In this document: positions 21,777 through 48,117 of the stretch, piece after piece | Layout of the letters: every line of letters starts with the position of its first letter | How positions within the stretch are numbered: position 1 is the stretch's first letter | Source of the DNA: Halichondria panicea | Lineage: Eukaryota > Porifera > Demospongiae > Suberitida > Halichondriidae | Direction: 5' to 3' | DNA: 64,000 nucleotides | Assembly (NCBI RefSeq): GCF_963675165.1 | Contig: NC_087381.1 | Coordinates: forward strand, 4,217,378-4,281,377 | Notes under the pieces: generated by a model | Database searches by the model: none | What the model saw: only the letters and a program-made list of their open reading frames with translations | What the model was told of the DNA's origin: nothing | Made by a program: the position numbers and the translations under genes

Positions 21777-22340
21777 TGCCTCGGTGCGCATGCGCAAGCG
21801 AGGTATACGGTAGTGTGTTTGTGTGTCTGTCTGTGTGTCTGTGTGTCTGTGTAGACCGCTACAGCTGCTCAAGGATGAATCAAGTGCAAGTAAGAGTTTC
21901 TATAGGTTTCTAGTCATGTTTACTTGGATTTTAATTGCAAAATAATGCTTCGTTCTCGAGTTATGCCTAGTTTTGCTTACTTGGAATGCCATTGCAGCCT
22001 TTTCAGAAGAGTCCGTAGCAAAACTTGTTCACTGAGTGTTACTACTCTACTTAGTAGTTAGCTCTGCACTAGAACGCTAGCTATTGGTAGCTGCAAGAGT
22101 GAGCAGAGAGCTGCAAGGCTCTGCTGACTTGCAGCCATTAATTTTAGACTTGAACTTTTGGCATCGATCGTTTTTAACAACAATCATGGTCGATCATTAC
22201 CCACTATTGGGTTGATTGCATGCAGCAAAATAAAGATGTTCATCAAGATATTAATAATCAATGTGTGTATAAATGTAGTAGTTTATGTTATGTAGCTTTG
22301 GCACCTCCACCGAGGCATCAGCACCTGCGGTGCTTTCATT
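21777..22340 (+). mobile_element. GCCTCGGTG hairpin element, most complete copy
   Basis: Starts TATGCCTCGGTGCGCATGCG (internal palindrome cgcatgcg) followed by aggtatacggta and a gtgtctgt run. It ends with ccaccgaggcatcagcacctgcggtgctttcatt, giving a second hairpin (agcacc/ggtgct). Both ends carry TGCCTCGGTG inverted. About 560 bases, no transposase. Relatives at 12406, 14258, 40430 and 53637. Confidence 0.8.
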
Positions 22341-22344
22341 TATA

Positions 22345-23270
22345 ATTTATCAGTTTCAGTTTCGGTCCGTATTGTCTACAATGAATCTACAAATGTCTGT
22401 AGCAGTGTCTCCTCTTCTCAGTCCTATGGCAATTTCCACCAAGAGGTTACCAAAACTATTATATTAACTATCTAACGCTTAAGAATGCATTTGTAACAAG
22501 GACATTTCAAATGATATGAACAAGGGTTTTCCGAGTCAAAGTTTGATATAAAATGAGACCAGAAGAATTGTTTCAGATTGTGCTTAATTGTTGAGGTTGA
22601 AAGTGTTAAATCTGTGGAAGGTAAATTGTTCCATAATCTGGATATCCTGTTAAAATAGAAGTGATGGTGTTTACTTGAACTGGCAAACTTATGGTTGATG
22701 GTGATTTTGTCAGAGCTCCTAGTTTTCTCTGTAGAGATAGAGACATACTTACTGATGTCAAAACGATTTGATAGGTTTTTGAAAGATGTCACAAAAAATA
22801 CAACATCCAATAGCTCCAAATGATACATCAGTGGAAGTAGGTTCAATTGAATGAGCCTCTCTTTATATGACAGGTTAGAGTTGTGAATTTAGTTGCCCTG
22901 CGTTGAATCTTTTCAAGTGAAACAATATGCTTAATGAGCATTGGTCGCCATAATTGGGAGCCATAGGAGAGCTGGGACCTTACTAGTGAGAGGTACAGTT
23001 GTTTTTTTGTTGAGATGGAGTTTGAGGTAGAAAATGTTCTCTTAATTAAACCAAGTTTCTGGTAAGCCTTCGCTGATATTGAGTCGTAGTGATGTTCCCA
23101 TTTCAAGTTCTCTTGCAATATAATTCCTAGATCTCTATGGAAGTTTAGTTGTTTAACACTATTACCAGCGATGTGGTAGGAAGAGTTGATGGATGGTTGA
23201 GAAGAGGAAAAAGACATGCTAATACACTTTGAATCGTTGAAGAAGAGAGACCATAAGAAATAGGAAATGA
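22345..23270 (-). pseudogene. 5'-truncated LINE (reverse transcriptase C-terminus)
   Basis: The minus strand encodes the C-terminal part of a jockey/CR1-type reverse transcriptase: FHRDLGIILQENLKWEHHYD, KAYQKLGLIKR, LYLSLVRSQLSYGSQLW and LEKIQRRATK. One frameshift near 22850 separates it from the rest (LLPLMYHLELLDVVFF, RLWNNLPS, CPCYKC). The fingers/palm domain with the catalytic Asp pair is missing, and 22345-22470 would be the 3' UTR. Confidence 0.8.
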
Positions 23271-23339
23271 GGAAAGGAAGAAATGATAACGAGAAATGAG
23301 CTGTTAGGCAGAGCATATCTATGGGCAGAGCAAGTCTGA

Positions 23340-23900
23340 AGACGAAGCTAATATCTACTGAGCTACAGGTACGTACCTCCTGGTGACAAGTCTCCTGGTG
23401 CTCTGCCACCATACAGAACTTATGTTCCTCTGGTACACGGTGTGACACTCTCTACCTCTATCTACTTGTGTGCCATGTACGACTGGCATTGTTCAGACAT
23501 CAGATCTACCTACGTAACGGTACTTACATGTACTGTCCTACAGTCCCACAGTCTCAAAACAATTTACCTATGCGTGGCTATACTGGCAATACATTCACCG
23601 ATTTCACAATCCGGTGGGCAAGTGATAGTCAATGGACTGGACTCAATGTCAACATCTATCTACATGCAAAGAAACTTCCAAAACTGTTTGTCAAACCAAG
23701 CAAATTCTAATCTGCCAGTCCTGTCGTAAAGCTGCAGGAAGTAATGACATTAGTACACTGTACTGGTATCATATCCAATCTCGCTACCGGGTGAAAAAAG
23801 CAATTTCCCATTACCATTCTCACAAGCAATGCCTAGTGAAAGCTGATGCTACCTTTAATGAAGAAAGCTCACTGTGCCATCTGAAGCGATGGTAACATTT
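23340..23900 (+). other. Overlapping open frames, no family recognised
   Basis: A plus-strand frame stays open for about 120 codons (about 23370-23729), and another covers 23632-23895 (phrase LICQSCRKAAGSNDISTLYW). Neither shows a domain I know, and the two overlap in different frames, so at most one is real. A decayed transposon is as likely as an exon. Confidence 0.3.
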
Positions 23901-23967
23901 AATTCTTACAATGTGTCTGACAACCTGTACTGTGTGGAGGTGCCACTATAATTATATATTTGATAAC

Positions 23968-24319
23968 CAGTGGCGGATCTAGGATTCTTGAAAGGGGGGT
24001 TCCAGGGCTCAGGGACTGTTAAATTTACCAGGTCGTCACTTATTCTAAACAGTGAGCATGCGCATTAACACACCGAATTTTTTCCTAAAAAAAAAGGTCA
24101 TCACTTTTCATGAAGCAGTCTGCATGCACTCGCTGGAGAGTTTTTGCCACTGAAACTGCACAGACAAAGCTTCGCAGGACTAACACGGACTAAAGGTAAG
24201 TGAGAAGTGCATGTGAAAGCTAGTAAGAAAGGAACAACTTGCTAACTAGCCTCCCACTCACTTCTTTCTCAAAGGGGGGTTCAATTGAACCCAAAGAACC
24301 CCCTCTGGATCCGCCACTG
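23968..24319. mobile_element. MITE with CAGTGGCGGATC ends and 5-base duplication
   Basis: Ends CAGTGGCGGATCTAGGATT and inverted ...CTGGATCCGCCACTG, flanked by the direct repeat ATAAC (23963-23967 and 24320-24324). The ends look hAT-like but the duplication is 5 bases, as for 55941-56346. No coding capacity. Confidence 0.85.
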
Positions 24320-24465
24320 ATAACTAAATACTTAGTCACCTACTAGCTTCTTGGCTGATATCAGTCATTACTTTTGTGCATCTATATAATAATAATAATG
24401 TCATAATTATTGTGATGAAAATTAATGCCATGGTGATGATCATAACCATAAATATTATTCTATTT

Positions 24466-24595
24466 CTTATTTCTTCATTTCCTCATTTCCTATTTTTTAT
24501 TTCCTCATTTCCTCATTTCTTATTTCTCATTTCCTCATTTCTCATTCCCTGTTTTATCACAACCCCTTGTTGGTCCATTACACATGTGACCATGA
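24466..24595. repeat. Inverted partner of the gaggaaatgagg repeat
   Basis: ttcctcatttcctcatttc repeats followed by ctcattccctgttttatcacaacccc, the reverse complement of 21495-21560. The two copies face each other about 3 kb apart and enclose the LINE, a hairpin element and a MITE. Confidence 0.7.
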
Positions 24596-24744
24596 ATAAA
24601 ACATAATGACTGCCCAAAACACAAAATCAAAAGTGTAAAAACAAATCACATAGGCGTTGCATGCTTTCATCTTTTTATTTTATTTTTCTGCAACAACATG
24701 TCTGTTGAGGGTGGCGATTCTGTTTGTGGCGGATCGGTTGATTA

Positions 24745-25047
24745 TTGCACGAGAAGTATCGTAAATTTCGATTCTATCAAAAGTACAACTCTAGTGTTAC
24801 TCTCTTCTTGATTGGTATTTCGTATAGTGTACACTGTTCTTTGTGCAATGTCTTCAGAAGATATCCCATCGAAATATTTACGTGGGTTTGGAATGATTTT
24901 TTTTGTCGATACTTATACGCCGGACCTTATAAGAGCAAGTTCAGACACTGGACCAGACTTTTACTCCTAGTTTTGTACACTGTATACGTGAATATTGATG
25001 GGGGTCCATCTATTAACCTATACTCGCTACTGTTATCGTACTTTTAG
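24745..25047 (+). pseudogene. Fragment of a multipass membrane-protein C-terminus
   Basis: The frame RRYPIEIFTWVW, YAGPYKSKFRHWTRLLLLV, LYTVYVNIDGGPSINL resembles, from memory, the conserved transmembrane tail of large sponge and cnidarian surface proteins (pattern AY-GPYK-K-R-W-GLLLL-R-, then GDPS-NL). A stop follows at 25045-25047 without the later helices, and the upstream 24690-24790 is in another frame. I read it as a broken copy. 25048-25817 holds no further gene I can support. Confidence 0.35.
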
Positions 25048-25817
25048 TACACTTAATAGCTGTCGGTAAACTTTATAATCGAAGCTGTTGGAGCTATCTT
25101 TCCTGCTGAATTATCTGTTAGTATAATATTATAGCTAACAAAGATCAACTAATAATGTGCAACAGAATCAAGTCCCGGCCTGCCAGTAATAGAAATGAGG
25201 CCATGCAGTAACGCTGCAGGTTGTGTCCCTTACCGATCTGCTTGTTTAATGTGAAAATAGTGTTTTGTGTTTGCAATATTACGGTACACCTCTGGCGCAT
25301 ATTTAATCCAGCTGCTATATAATAGTGTAGAACTAGCAGTGAAATTTATACCTACTAGCGAATCAAACATCATTCATTTATGCGAATTTTGCAAGCGTCA
25401 ATTACTTCGCAGCAATAAAACTGCAAAAACCGAACATGATCCTTGCTAGAACGCAATAGTTACATCGCAAAGGGTCAAATTTGTTGCTGATTTAGCTCAA
25501 TCAATCCCAAATGTTTTTCACCTGCAAAGTATTCTAGCTAGTACTGTTAAATCTATAACACTGTTAACTTATAACAGTGACAATTGGTAATTGCATTGTG
25601 TATACTTTTAACACCAATTCACACAATCATGCTACCTATAATAGGCTCTTGTGTTGTAGTCACAACACCACATTATTGTAGTAGTAGAGTAGAGGAAGTG
25701 TATGGTTGGAGGCAGCAAAGGATAGACAAAGCTCAGATAAAACAAGTGCTGTTTGCAAGCTATACCATCCACCATCAATGGTCAACTGAGTCACTATCCA
25801 CTGAACCCCAGTGAAGG

Positions 25818-39027
<13,210 letters not shown>

Positions 39028-39427
39028 CATTTTTAAATACTTACTGTTTGTATTATTTTATTTGTGTATATGAATATAGGTACGTACACAAATTCGTATG
39101 CTTGAAATTGACACACAAAAGAAGTACCTGTCCTCGTAATGTTTTCACAGATCCATGATATGATGATTGCATGTACATGTACATGTTTTGATATAATTGT
39201 GAATTCCGATAACGTTCCTCATGAATGGCAACCATCAGCGACTATATACTACAGCTAGCTACCATACAAATCACATTAAATGCTGAGACACACATCGGTT
39301 GAAAAATCAGATAATATAATTATCATAATTATTAAAAAGTAAGAGGACTTCTATAATTATAACAATTATTATTACAGTTGACACTGACTGCACTGCACGA
39401 GGAAATGATTGCTAGCAATATAATAAT

Positions 39428-42400
39428 TCAGTACTTCTCTGCCATGATGAGCACGATGAGTGAGGACCAACCAGTAAACGGATGAGTGCCCTGCAAGTAC
39501 GTGCATGAGTGCACATGTGTGTGTGGGGGGTGGGGGTAAACAGATATGCATTGTCAGCAAACTATTCTGGGAAATTTAGCCTATGCAGAAACTTTCACTT
39601 AAAAGTGGTGGTCACGGTTGGGTGCAATTTCGGACGTGCATGGGTGTGATCTCGGTAAAATACAATTACGGTATACGTAATAGTAATCTAGGAGGAATAT
39701 ACGTACTCCACATACATTTGTGTACGTATAGGTATTAGAAAGGGTGTGGCTTGCTAACACTATACATGTACATAATTATGTAGATCTGACAGACTCGCCT
39801 TTCCTTTCCCGGTGACATCATCATACTGTTCCCAAACATAGCCAGTCCTTGTGTACTCATTGTACATGTTCCGAATCAGGTTAGCCCTGAGGGGATACGA
39901 TAAAAATTATTACACTCACAAATCGCCAAGTTTTACAGTAGCTACAGCAAGAGCTAAAACTTTGGTGTAAACTGTACATGCATGTACGTACAACAGTAAG
40001 GCAGTGATGTGCCCACACTGGTCGGTGGTGTTTAGTATACTAACCACCTCTAGACAAAATAACCACCACATATGTACATGTACTACAGACAACACCACAA
40101 ATAGGCTACAAAAAATGTTTACTAGGTTGAGAATAGAAAATAGCCACTACCTTGAAAATTCTGGGCATGCACATCACTGCATGCATGGTAATTAAGGTAA
40201 TGCGTACAATCAATATGAAGTACACGTACACACCTCAAGTCCTGATACAGCTTCCTGGCCTTGTTTCGATGCGGTCCTTCCTCGTTGCCATAGTGATGCA
40301 GCGCTCTCACGGCCAGATAGTTGATGTTGATCCAGATAGCACCTCGCCAGTAGGGCGGGTCGTGTTCAGTGTTGTGCTGTGTGTGTGTGTGTGTGTGTGT
40401 GTGGGATAACAACCGTGGTATACAATTACGGTATGCCTCATGCGCATGCACGCGAGGTATACGGTAATGTGTTTGTGTGTGTGTAGACTGCTACGGCTGC
40501 TCAGGGATCTATCAAGTGCAAGTAAGAGCTTCCAGAGGCTTCTAGTCATGTTTCATTTAGATTTGCATACAACATTTGCGTTCTCGGGTTACACCTACTT
40601 GAAGCCTTTTCAGAAGCATAATTTATCCATGCAGTGTTTTTTTTACAAGCAGTTGAAACTGAAGCAAAAATTGTCATCTATTGGATCCATTCCTAACTAT
40701 GTGTGTTGGAGGGAGAGGCTTTAGACTAAAATAACTTTATGAAGAAGTGGTTAGACAGAAACTGTATGTACAAATATCCCATTGTTGTAGTAAGGCACAG
40801 GCATAAACAGTGAATAATTAGTGATGGGTGCCACATGCATGATGGATGGTATACCTTATTGTAGAAGGAGTCAGCCCTGGACAGCGACCGCAGTCCATTG
40901 TTAGTCCACAGAAACTGAGGAAAGAAATAAGACAAAAAATGACAATCATCCTGAAGTAGAATACTTGTACATGTACATGTACAAGTACATACTGAGATGC
41001 AATACTGTACAGTGTTAAAGTGGCTGTGGTAGTAACTAGGGGAGGGGGCAATGTGTTCAACCTAGTGTGGACGGCCAAGGTTCCACTGTACATGTACATG
41101 TCCTACATGTAACACCCCTCACCCACCCACCCACCCACTCCACACAATACATACGCTGTCATTCTTGAGCCTCTCCAGGAGGTAGCCGAGTTTGTCAGAG
41201 TGTGGAGAGACCATCTTCAGCAGGAACGGGAACAAGTTCACATACCCAAAGCTGTTTACGAACCTAACAGTGAAGATCGACATTCACTATTATAGTTACA
41301 TAATTATGACTCTATACAGTGTTAATTAGTTATTGGGTATATATAACCTATTTCTCTGTATATGTACGATGTCTTGTATTAATATATATATTTACCATGC
41401 ACTTGAACTCTTGGAGCATGATTGTCTTTAATATAGATCATCGTACAAGCCGTAAGTACATGCAGCATATACATGCATGTGGGAGCCTTGAGTATCAATA
41501 TTGCACACACGTACAGTACATGTAGTGTACACACCTTAAACTAGGCTCTTTGTTGACTTTCCGACGCTTGAATTCTGCAAGCATAATATAATTTAAACCA
41601 CTTGTCATATAATCTTGTATCGTACGTACTTATCAGCTTCTGAACAGCATCATTTGAAAATTAATGATTAAGATAGACAATTAACCTTAATTACAATGAT
41701 TCACAGCTAGCCACATACATTTGTACAGTACGTCAAGATACAGCCTTTCTTGTTAGGGACAAAATAATTATTATTGTTTTGTATGTACGTGTACCTGTAC
41801 CTGGCTCATACATGTACGTAACATGTCATGATAGCCATACATGTACATACAAATAGTAGATTCAAGCTAGTTTCTATAGTAACGTATACGTAGACTCACT
41901 GGGCATGCCCGGTTGCGGAGGGTTGACAGTGACCAGTTTCACTGATGTCGAGTGCAGTCCATAGTCACTGTACACCTGGAACGATGTTGGAGACAAATCA
42001 TGTGACACCTTAGGAAGCCACAAGCCTCAATATCATTACCGTGTGATACGTCATGTGATAGGACTCTCTATGAGCTACAGAATAAATTGGGGAAGCTCAA
42101 TTGCGTCAATAGATCTCCCATATGTGTACGGCCGGGGTGGCATCAAAAGAACAATAAGCCTACGTACAGTGTACTACATGTAGGAGCTATTGTAATGAGT
42201 GTAACCATGGATACCTTCCTCTTATTGTCCCAGTGTAGCCTGTCCAGTTGAGTCTGATCAGTGAGGGTGGAGTGGGTCGAGTGATAGGCCGCAGAGTTCT
42301 CTGTAGGTAAGACAGGCACTAACACTTTAATTGTGTTTGTATTGCAAATGTGCATTAATACTAGTACGTACGTAGGCTAGCTACATAATGTATTACTCCA

Positions 42401-45400
42401 CTTACATTAGATATACATGTAGCTAGCCTTTAAAAAGCATACTTTTGATTGTGGGTCCATTTCGGGAAAATCACCAAGGCTACATGTACCGGTACATGTA
42501 CATTGTATATAGCTCATGCCTTTTCTTCATAAGGACAGCTAACTGTGAGTGTCATAAATTCAATATAATTATTCCCACCCACCTCCCAGTAGGTCCGCAA
42601 TCTTGGCTAGGACCCCTGAGGCTAGGCCCATCCAGCATCGAAGGTCAACATGATACTCCTGATTACTAGGGTGCGTGGCTCGGGGGAAATCGTCCAACCC
42701 TGACGTCAGCGTCTGTAAGAAGTGAAGTGTTGCAACTTTTATTTAAAGTACAGGTACATGTACGTATAAATAAAACAGTCAACTGCAACTAAGGAACGCG
42801 ATAGATACAATGTATGCTTCACATGCAGAGCTTCATAAAATCCCTGTACAATATAAACTGCACTTCTTGTCGCCAGCTGCTCACCTTCGGGTTTAGTTCT
42901 TTGTCCGTTGTTTCATTCCTGCCCCGCCATCGGTATGTGCTGGGGATTTCCCCTGCCTGTAAATGAAACCAAGGTGATTGTAAATTTTGAAATCACAAAC
43001 TTTTGGGGACCGACAAAAAAAGTTTATCACCAATTAGGCGCTGTACAATGTAACAGATGAATAGTGTGTGTACATACATAGTATAGTGTACTTACTTGTG
43101 TGCCGTTAAACCACTCAAACCAAACTTGTAACCTTGGGTAGAGGCGTCTAAGAAATACCAGGTCCTATATGCATAATAACAAACAGAACTGATACATCCA
43201 TACATGCAGTTACCATTGTGACATGATACACTGTAAAATACACAAACAAAATGTTTTATGGTCTGACCCTTATATTGAGGGAAGTTAACACTACAATCAT
43301 GTAGGTTACAGGTGTGAACAGTAGTTATACATTGCACGTAAGTATACCATATTACCATTGTGACATAGAATAGTACAGATATATATTATACATAAAAAGC
43401 CAATGGTCTGACCCTTGCTACTGTACAGAAAAGACTCACCACTTTCCTCTGACTGGTCATCTCCTCCACGAGTGTCTCCAGAGTCAGGAAGAAGGTCGGA
43501 GGGTTAGCATTCTCGTTGTGCTGAACAACAAACTCCTGAGAAAGAAAAATCCATCAGGAGATATGTATATACATGTATACAATGATTGCTTCAAAATACG
43601 TGTATGTCTCCTCTAGCTATACGAGGCCTGACAAGCATGCACAAAACATTACAAGCCCAGACCGACATTCCATCACATGACAGGAAGTGAACATCCAGGA
43701 CTAGTGCATTGATCTGTGCACGCATGTCGGGCCTTGAGTTTAACATTGTATCAATAATCTAAGTCTGACTGACGGTGACTTACAGCTGGCACTTTGCTGC
43801 GAGCTTCGTCACCCAGTATCTGTTCCCGTGGTATCCAGCCCTCGGTATTGATGAGATCCATCCAATGAGCCAGCACATCCTGAGGGCATGAGAACACAGA
43901 GAGTCATAACACTACATACAGTGCACACGGTAATAGTACAGACGTGTTTGTCGGTTTGACCTACATCACACACATAATTATATTATTAATTTATCTTTTC
44001 AAGCCCTCAGGATTTGGGACACTATAAAACATGCCCATGCATGCATGTACGTACTAACTATATAACATAACATGCAGCCAGGTCCAAAGTCTCCATAGAA
44101 TGTGCAGTTTAGACCTATGGCTGTGTTAGCAGGGGGAAATCCCTTATTTATGGTCACCTTAACGATGGAGACGTCCCAATGAGCCACGAGCAGCTGATGG
44201 AATCCCTCGTCCCAAAGGAACCCTCGAGGGAAGAATGAACGTGAGGGGACGGCCGTGTAGAGGGGCGTCGGCCAGTAGTCCTGTCATGTGACAAACACAA
44301 CCAATCAGAAATGTCAAGACACAAGTCAATCACTCAAAACTAACATGCATTCAGTAGCTGATAACCTACCGTATAGCGGGTAATTTTCGGGGGACAAAAT
44401 ATTCGTGGTTCAGCAATATTGAGACATTTCGTGGATAATATTTTCGTGGTTGCTGCTTGGATTGTAGGTAAAGGTAGGCAAGGTCGCTTCATTCGTGGGT
44501 AAAATATTCGTGGTCAGACCTCCAACCACGAAGACCACGAATATTTTGCCCCCGAAAATTACCAGCTATACGGTATCAAGTAATGGTGTGCTCGAATTCT
44601 AAATTTGACCCATTTTTTTCAAAATGAGGCCTTTCCACTACTATCGTTTGACTGCCCGTAATTTCAACTACAAACGGCCTTGGATTTTAATGATAGTGCT
44701 GCAAGACAGCAAATGAGTAACATGTGTCGAGTCATGTATTTAAATAGTAGAGATCGCATGTACGCACTCACCACAGGCTTTGAGACGTCTTTAGATATCA
44801 CCCTGAAGGAATTAATAACTATATTCAACACTTGGTACAATGATACATTGCATAAAGATTGCTGCATGGAACCACTGATTAATGTGGACTCCCCGAAATA
44901 AGGACAACGCTTATAATCAGAACACTCAACCAACTCAATAATTATAGCAATATAGAAGCACATAAGAAATCCACCCCTGAACTAAGGACACGTCAATAAA
45001 CATAATTATAATTTCGTGCTTGGAGGTTCCACTGTACACACTGTTACTGTACACCGGCTGTGCTCACTTTGACTGGCCGTAGAAGTACGATATTCCACCA
45101 ACCAGGTTACTAAACGCTGCTCGAGCAAACTCTATCTCCTGGTCTGAAAAACCCTGCAGACAGACACAATAGTGAAACCTATATTACAAGAGCTGTACAT
45201 GCAGACTATATATATCACTGATACTACAATGGCAGCAATTACTAACTAATTCATCGCACGTACCTTCTCTTTGAGTTGGAATGTGTTCTCAAAGCGAGTG
45301 TCAAACTGGTTGACACGACTAGCCAGCTCAGAGGTGAATTTCTCACCACTGATGCTGATGGCCGCACTCAGTGCACCAGTCTCAAACACCATGTCCATCT

Positions 45401-48117
45401 CAAAGGGGAGGAGGGTAGTCACCTGGCGAGGGAGGACAAAGGTCAAACATTGTTACATACAGTGACTGTTCCGTTTAATATTAATGATAATAATTGATAC
45501 AACATAATTATATGTACTGTGTGCTTTATTATAATTATATAGAGACAAGTATATAATCGACTTTGCTCAGTTCTGTAACGGGAAAAATAATGTTTGGTCG
45601 AAATCCATTGAGGGCTATATAAGTACTCAGTTTCAGTATTAATGAAGCTTGAGCTACTGGTGTAGGAGTACTCCCATGAACTCTAAAATGCAGAGAGCCG
45701 CTAAACCCAATAAATCACTACTCCCCACCAAGTTTAACCTGATATGCAATGAAGTTGGCCTTATGCTGGTGGTCGCTAGGTGACCACACCTCCCCCGGCA
45801 GCTGTGCTATCTGCGGCCAGTTCTTATGAGGACTGCCAATCTTCATAACAGACTGCAGATGACCGGCTAGATTAGTGATCGTGGGTAGCCTTGACACCAT
45901 GTAGTTGTGTACCTGTGTGAGGGGTGGTGGTTCAATTAACTAATTAGCTGTTGGCTTATTGAATCAACAATAATCAATGTACCCTGGAAAAAGACATTGT
46001 AAACTGTACTGTGTATTACAGCCATGTTGGAGTACCCAAGAGTGGCTACAGTAAACAGGTTTCACAGTAGCATAATTATTATACACCTATTCGAAGAGCC
46101 ATGGCATTTATTGCAGTGACTCAGTATAAAGACATTCTCACTTACTGCATCTTGTGACAAAGCCTTTCTTGGGAAATAGACTCTATAGCCACTGAACTGC
46201 ATGAGGAGAGGACACAATCAATTGCATATACACGATAATAATGCACAATGCTGTACACTGTATTGGTCGAATTGTTAGGATATAAAAATTACCTCTGGTG
46301 TGTGTCCGAATAGTTCCTCAATGGCGTTACTCTTAGAGGTGGAGCATGCCATTTCCCCCGCCCCCTCATTGTACACGTACATGATGAGCGTGACTAATTG
46401 TGAGCGCTCCACTCGAGATTGACCTCTGACCCTGAGCGTCCAAGTCTCACCAACGTCAGCGCTGTACCGTGACATGAACTCGGTACGTAAAGTTAGCCCT
46501 GCACACGGAGTGGCAAAAGGCTATTATAATTTATTATACCGGCCAGGTCCCAAATTAACAGCTTGTGTACAAAACAACCACCTGGCCAAACAAATTAATA
46601 TCAAGTTATCTATGAACATCCTATTGTTGGAGGCCCCACTAAGGCCGAACAGAATACACAGTAAAGCAATGAGAAGCAATAACTTTATGATCCTCTGTAC
46701 ATGCAATCATGGTCAAAATAACTTTTAAGACTAGTGTTAAAGGGGCAACAACACGGTATGCTCCATCCTATTAATTTGCAATGTACAAACCTTTGTCAAG
46801 TATTTCCTGCTGTCCAAAGTTGGTTCCATCGTGACGTATCCAGCCATAGCGTTGGAGACCGTCGCCATGCTCACAGGTGTGACGAAGGTTGAACTTTCCG
46901 TCGTATGTCATCCACAGGACGCCGGCCACCAGGGACCTGGGCAATAAAGGGGGGAATTGTAGTACGTGATAATGAAGGGGGGATTATGGTATATGTACAT
47001 GTACATGCATGGAAATACAGGGTGGATTGAAGTATTACAGAGAAACTTCTTCTGCATGCAGGGACATGCAACCTTTCTATGATGTGCTCTCACAGTGTCA
47101 GAAAGTACAACATAGTATAGATATACACTAACACTCACTAACTTTGGTATTCTTGGTCTCACTCCAAGGTACACGTTGGATCTGCAATCGAAAAGCAGTA
47201 AAGTAAAATAATGTGAGTGTCAATAATTTTGAGTGTCAATAATTTATAGAACATCTCACAATGTAAAGTACACATAATTACGTATACTGCTGCGATACTG
47301 TCTATTTTGGTCACCCTCTATATAATACAGCCAGGTTAAATGCCCCAAAGAAATAAGCCATGTGTTTGAACCTGTGTTAGCAGGCCACCTCCATATAATT
47401 ATTATAGCCACTAGCTGTTGATTGTTGAGTGCCCAAGGGCCACCACTATGAACAAGTTTCATGCCAACGGCTTTAGTTCTTATAATACAGCCAGGTTAAT
47501 AAAGTTCTGGTTGAAACAACTGGTAGGTACCTGTACGTTCCCCAAAGCCTCTCATTGTATACAGAGTCGTTCCTCCAGTCGGGGTTGACTGCCTTTGGGG
47601 CATTTAGAGGCTGATTGAGACTGGGGCCCAAGATCACACTGTATGTGTGTGTGTGTGTGGGGTGGGGGGGTGTGTGTAAATGTGGTTGTATCATAATTTT
47701 ATTATAACAGACAAATGCTGGAATATGGACTAAGTCCGTAACAAAATACATAAAGGTAGAGTCACCACACCCTCTGTATATAGGTGTACACATACATAAC
47801 GACAGACAACCACTCTCACACCTCTCAGCAAAGTAGAAGGCTATAGCGAGTAGTGACATAACCAGAGGGGGTACAATGATCCAGAGCCTGGGGAGGTCGG
47901 ACAGACTGGTACCTCCTGCATGGCTACCCCTCACATCTTGGCGAAGCTTCTGGACAGGCTTAACTCGCTAAAAGTTATACAAAAATAGAGTTAGTTGGTG
48001 GGTGCCAAGGAGATCAAGGCATAATAGATACACAAATGCTTACAAATTGGAGGAGAGGGTTACAATAATACACAGTCTATAAAATACAGTGATTTTAATC
48101 ACCTTTGATTTAACCAT
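39428..48117 (-). CDS. MOGS: Mannosyl-oligosaccharide glucosidase (GH63)
   Basis: ER alpha-glucosidase I, which removes the outermost glucose from new N-glycans. At least 24 exons can be placed, from 48117-48103 through 47967-47822, 47638-47531 and so on to 40376-40234, 39886-39799 and 39490-39428. The order gives a short cytosolic tail, a single N-terminal membrane helix ([20 protein letters not shown], type II topology), then the luminal enzyme. GH63 landmarks are [29 protein letters not shown] with the catalytic Asp, [21 protein letters not shown] and the C-terminal [16 protein letters not shown]. About 790 residues, near the usual size. Two oddities: the last intron uses a GC donor, and the junction between 45153-45068 and 44280-44158 is one base out of frame, so a short exon is probably missing from this model. 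Confidence 0.97.
40380..40404 (+). repeat. (TG)n microsatellite at a splice acceptor of MOGS
   Basis: About 25 bases of TG on plus (CA on the transcript) directly upstream, in gene sense, of the acceptor of exon 40376-40234, replacing a normal polypyrimidine tract. Confidence 0.8.
40430..40625 (+). mobile_element. Truncated GCCTCGGTG-family element
   Basis: cggtatgcctcatgcgcatgcacgcgaggtatacggtaatgtg, then aagtgcaagtaagagctt and gaagccttttcagaagc, align with 21777-22025. The right half is missing. It lies in a MOGS intron. Confidence 0.7.
44369..44573. mobile_element. MITE, CCGTATAG family, copy 2 (inverted)
   Basis: Reverse-complement counterpart of 3165-3366 with intact ends and TA on both sides, in the MOGS intron between exons 45153-45068 and 44280-44158, the same intron where the reading frame fails to close. 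Confidence 0.85.
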
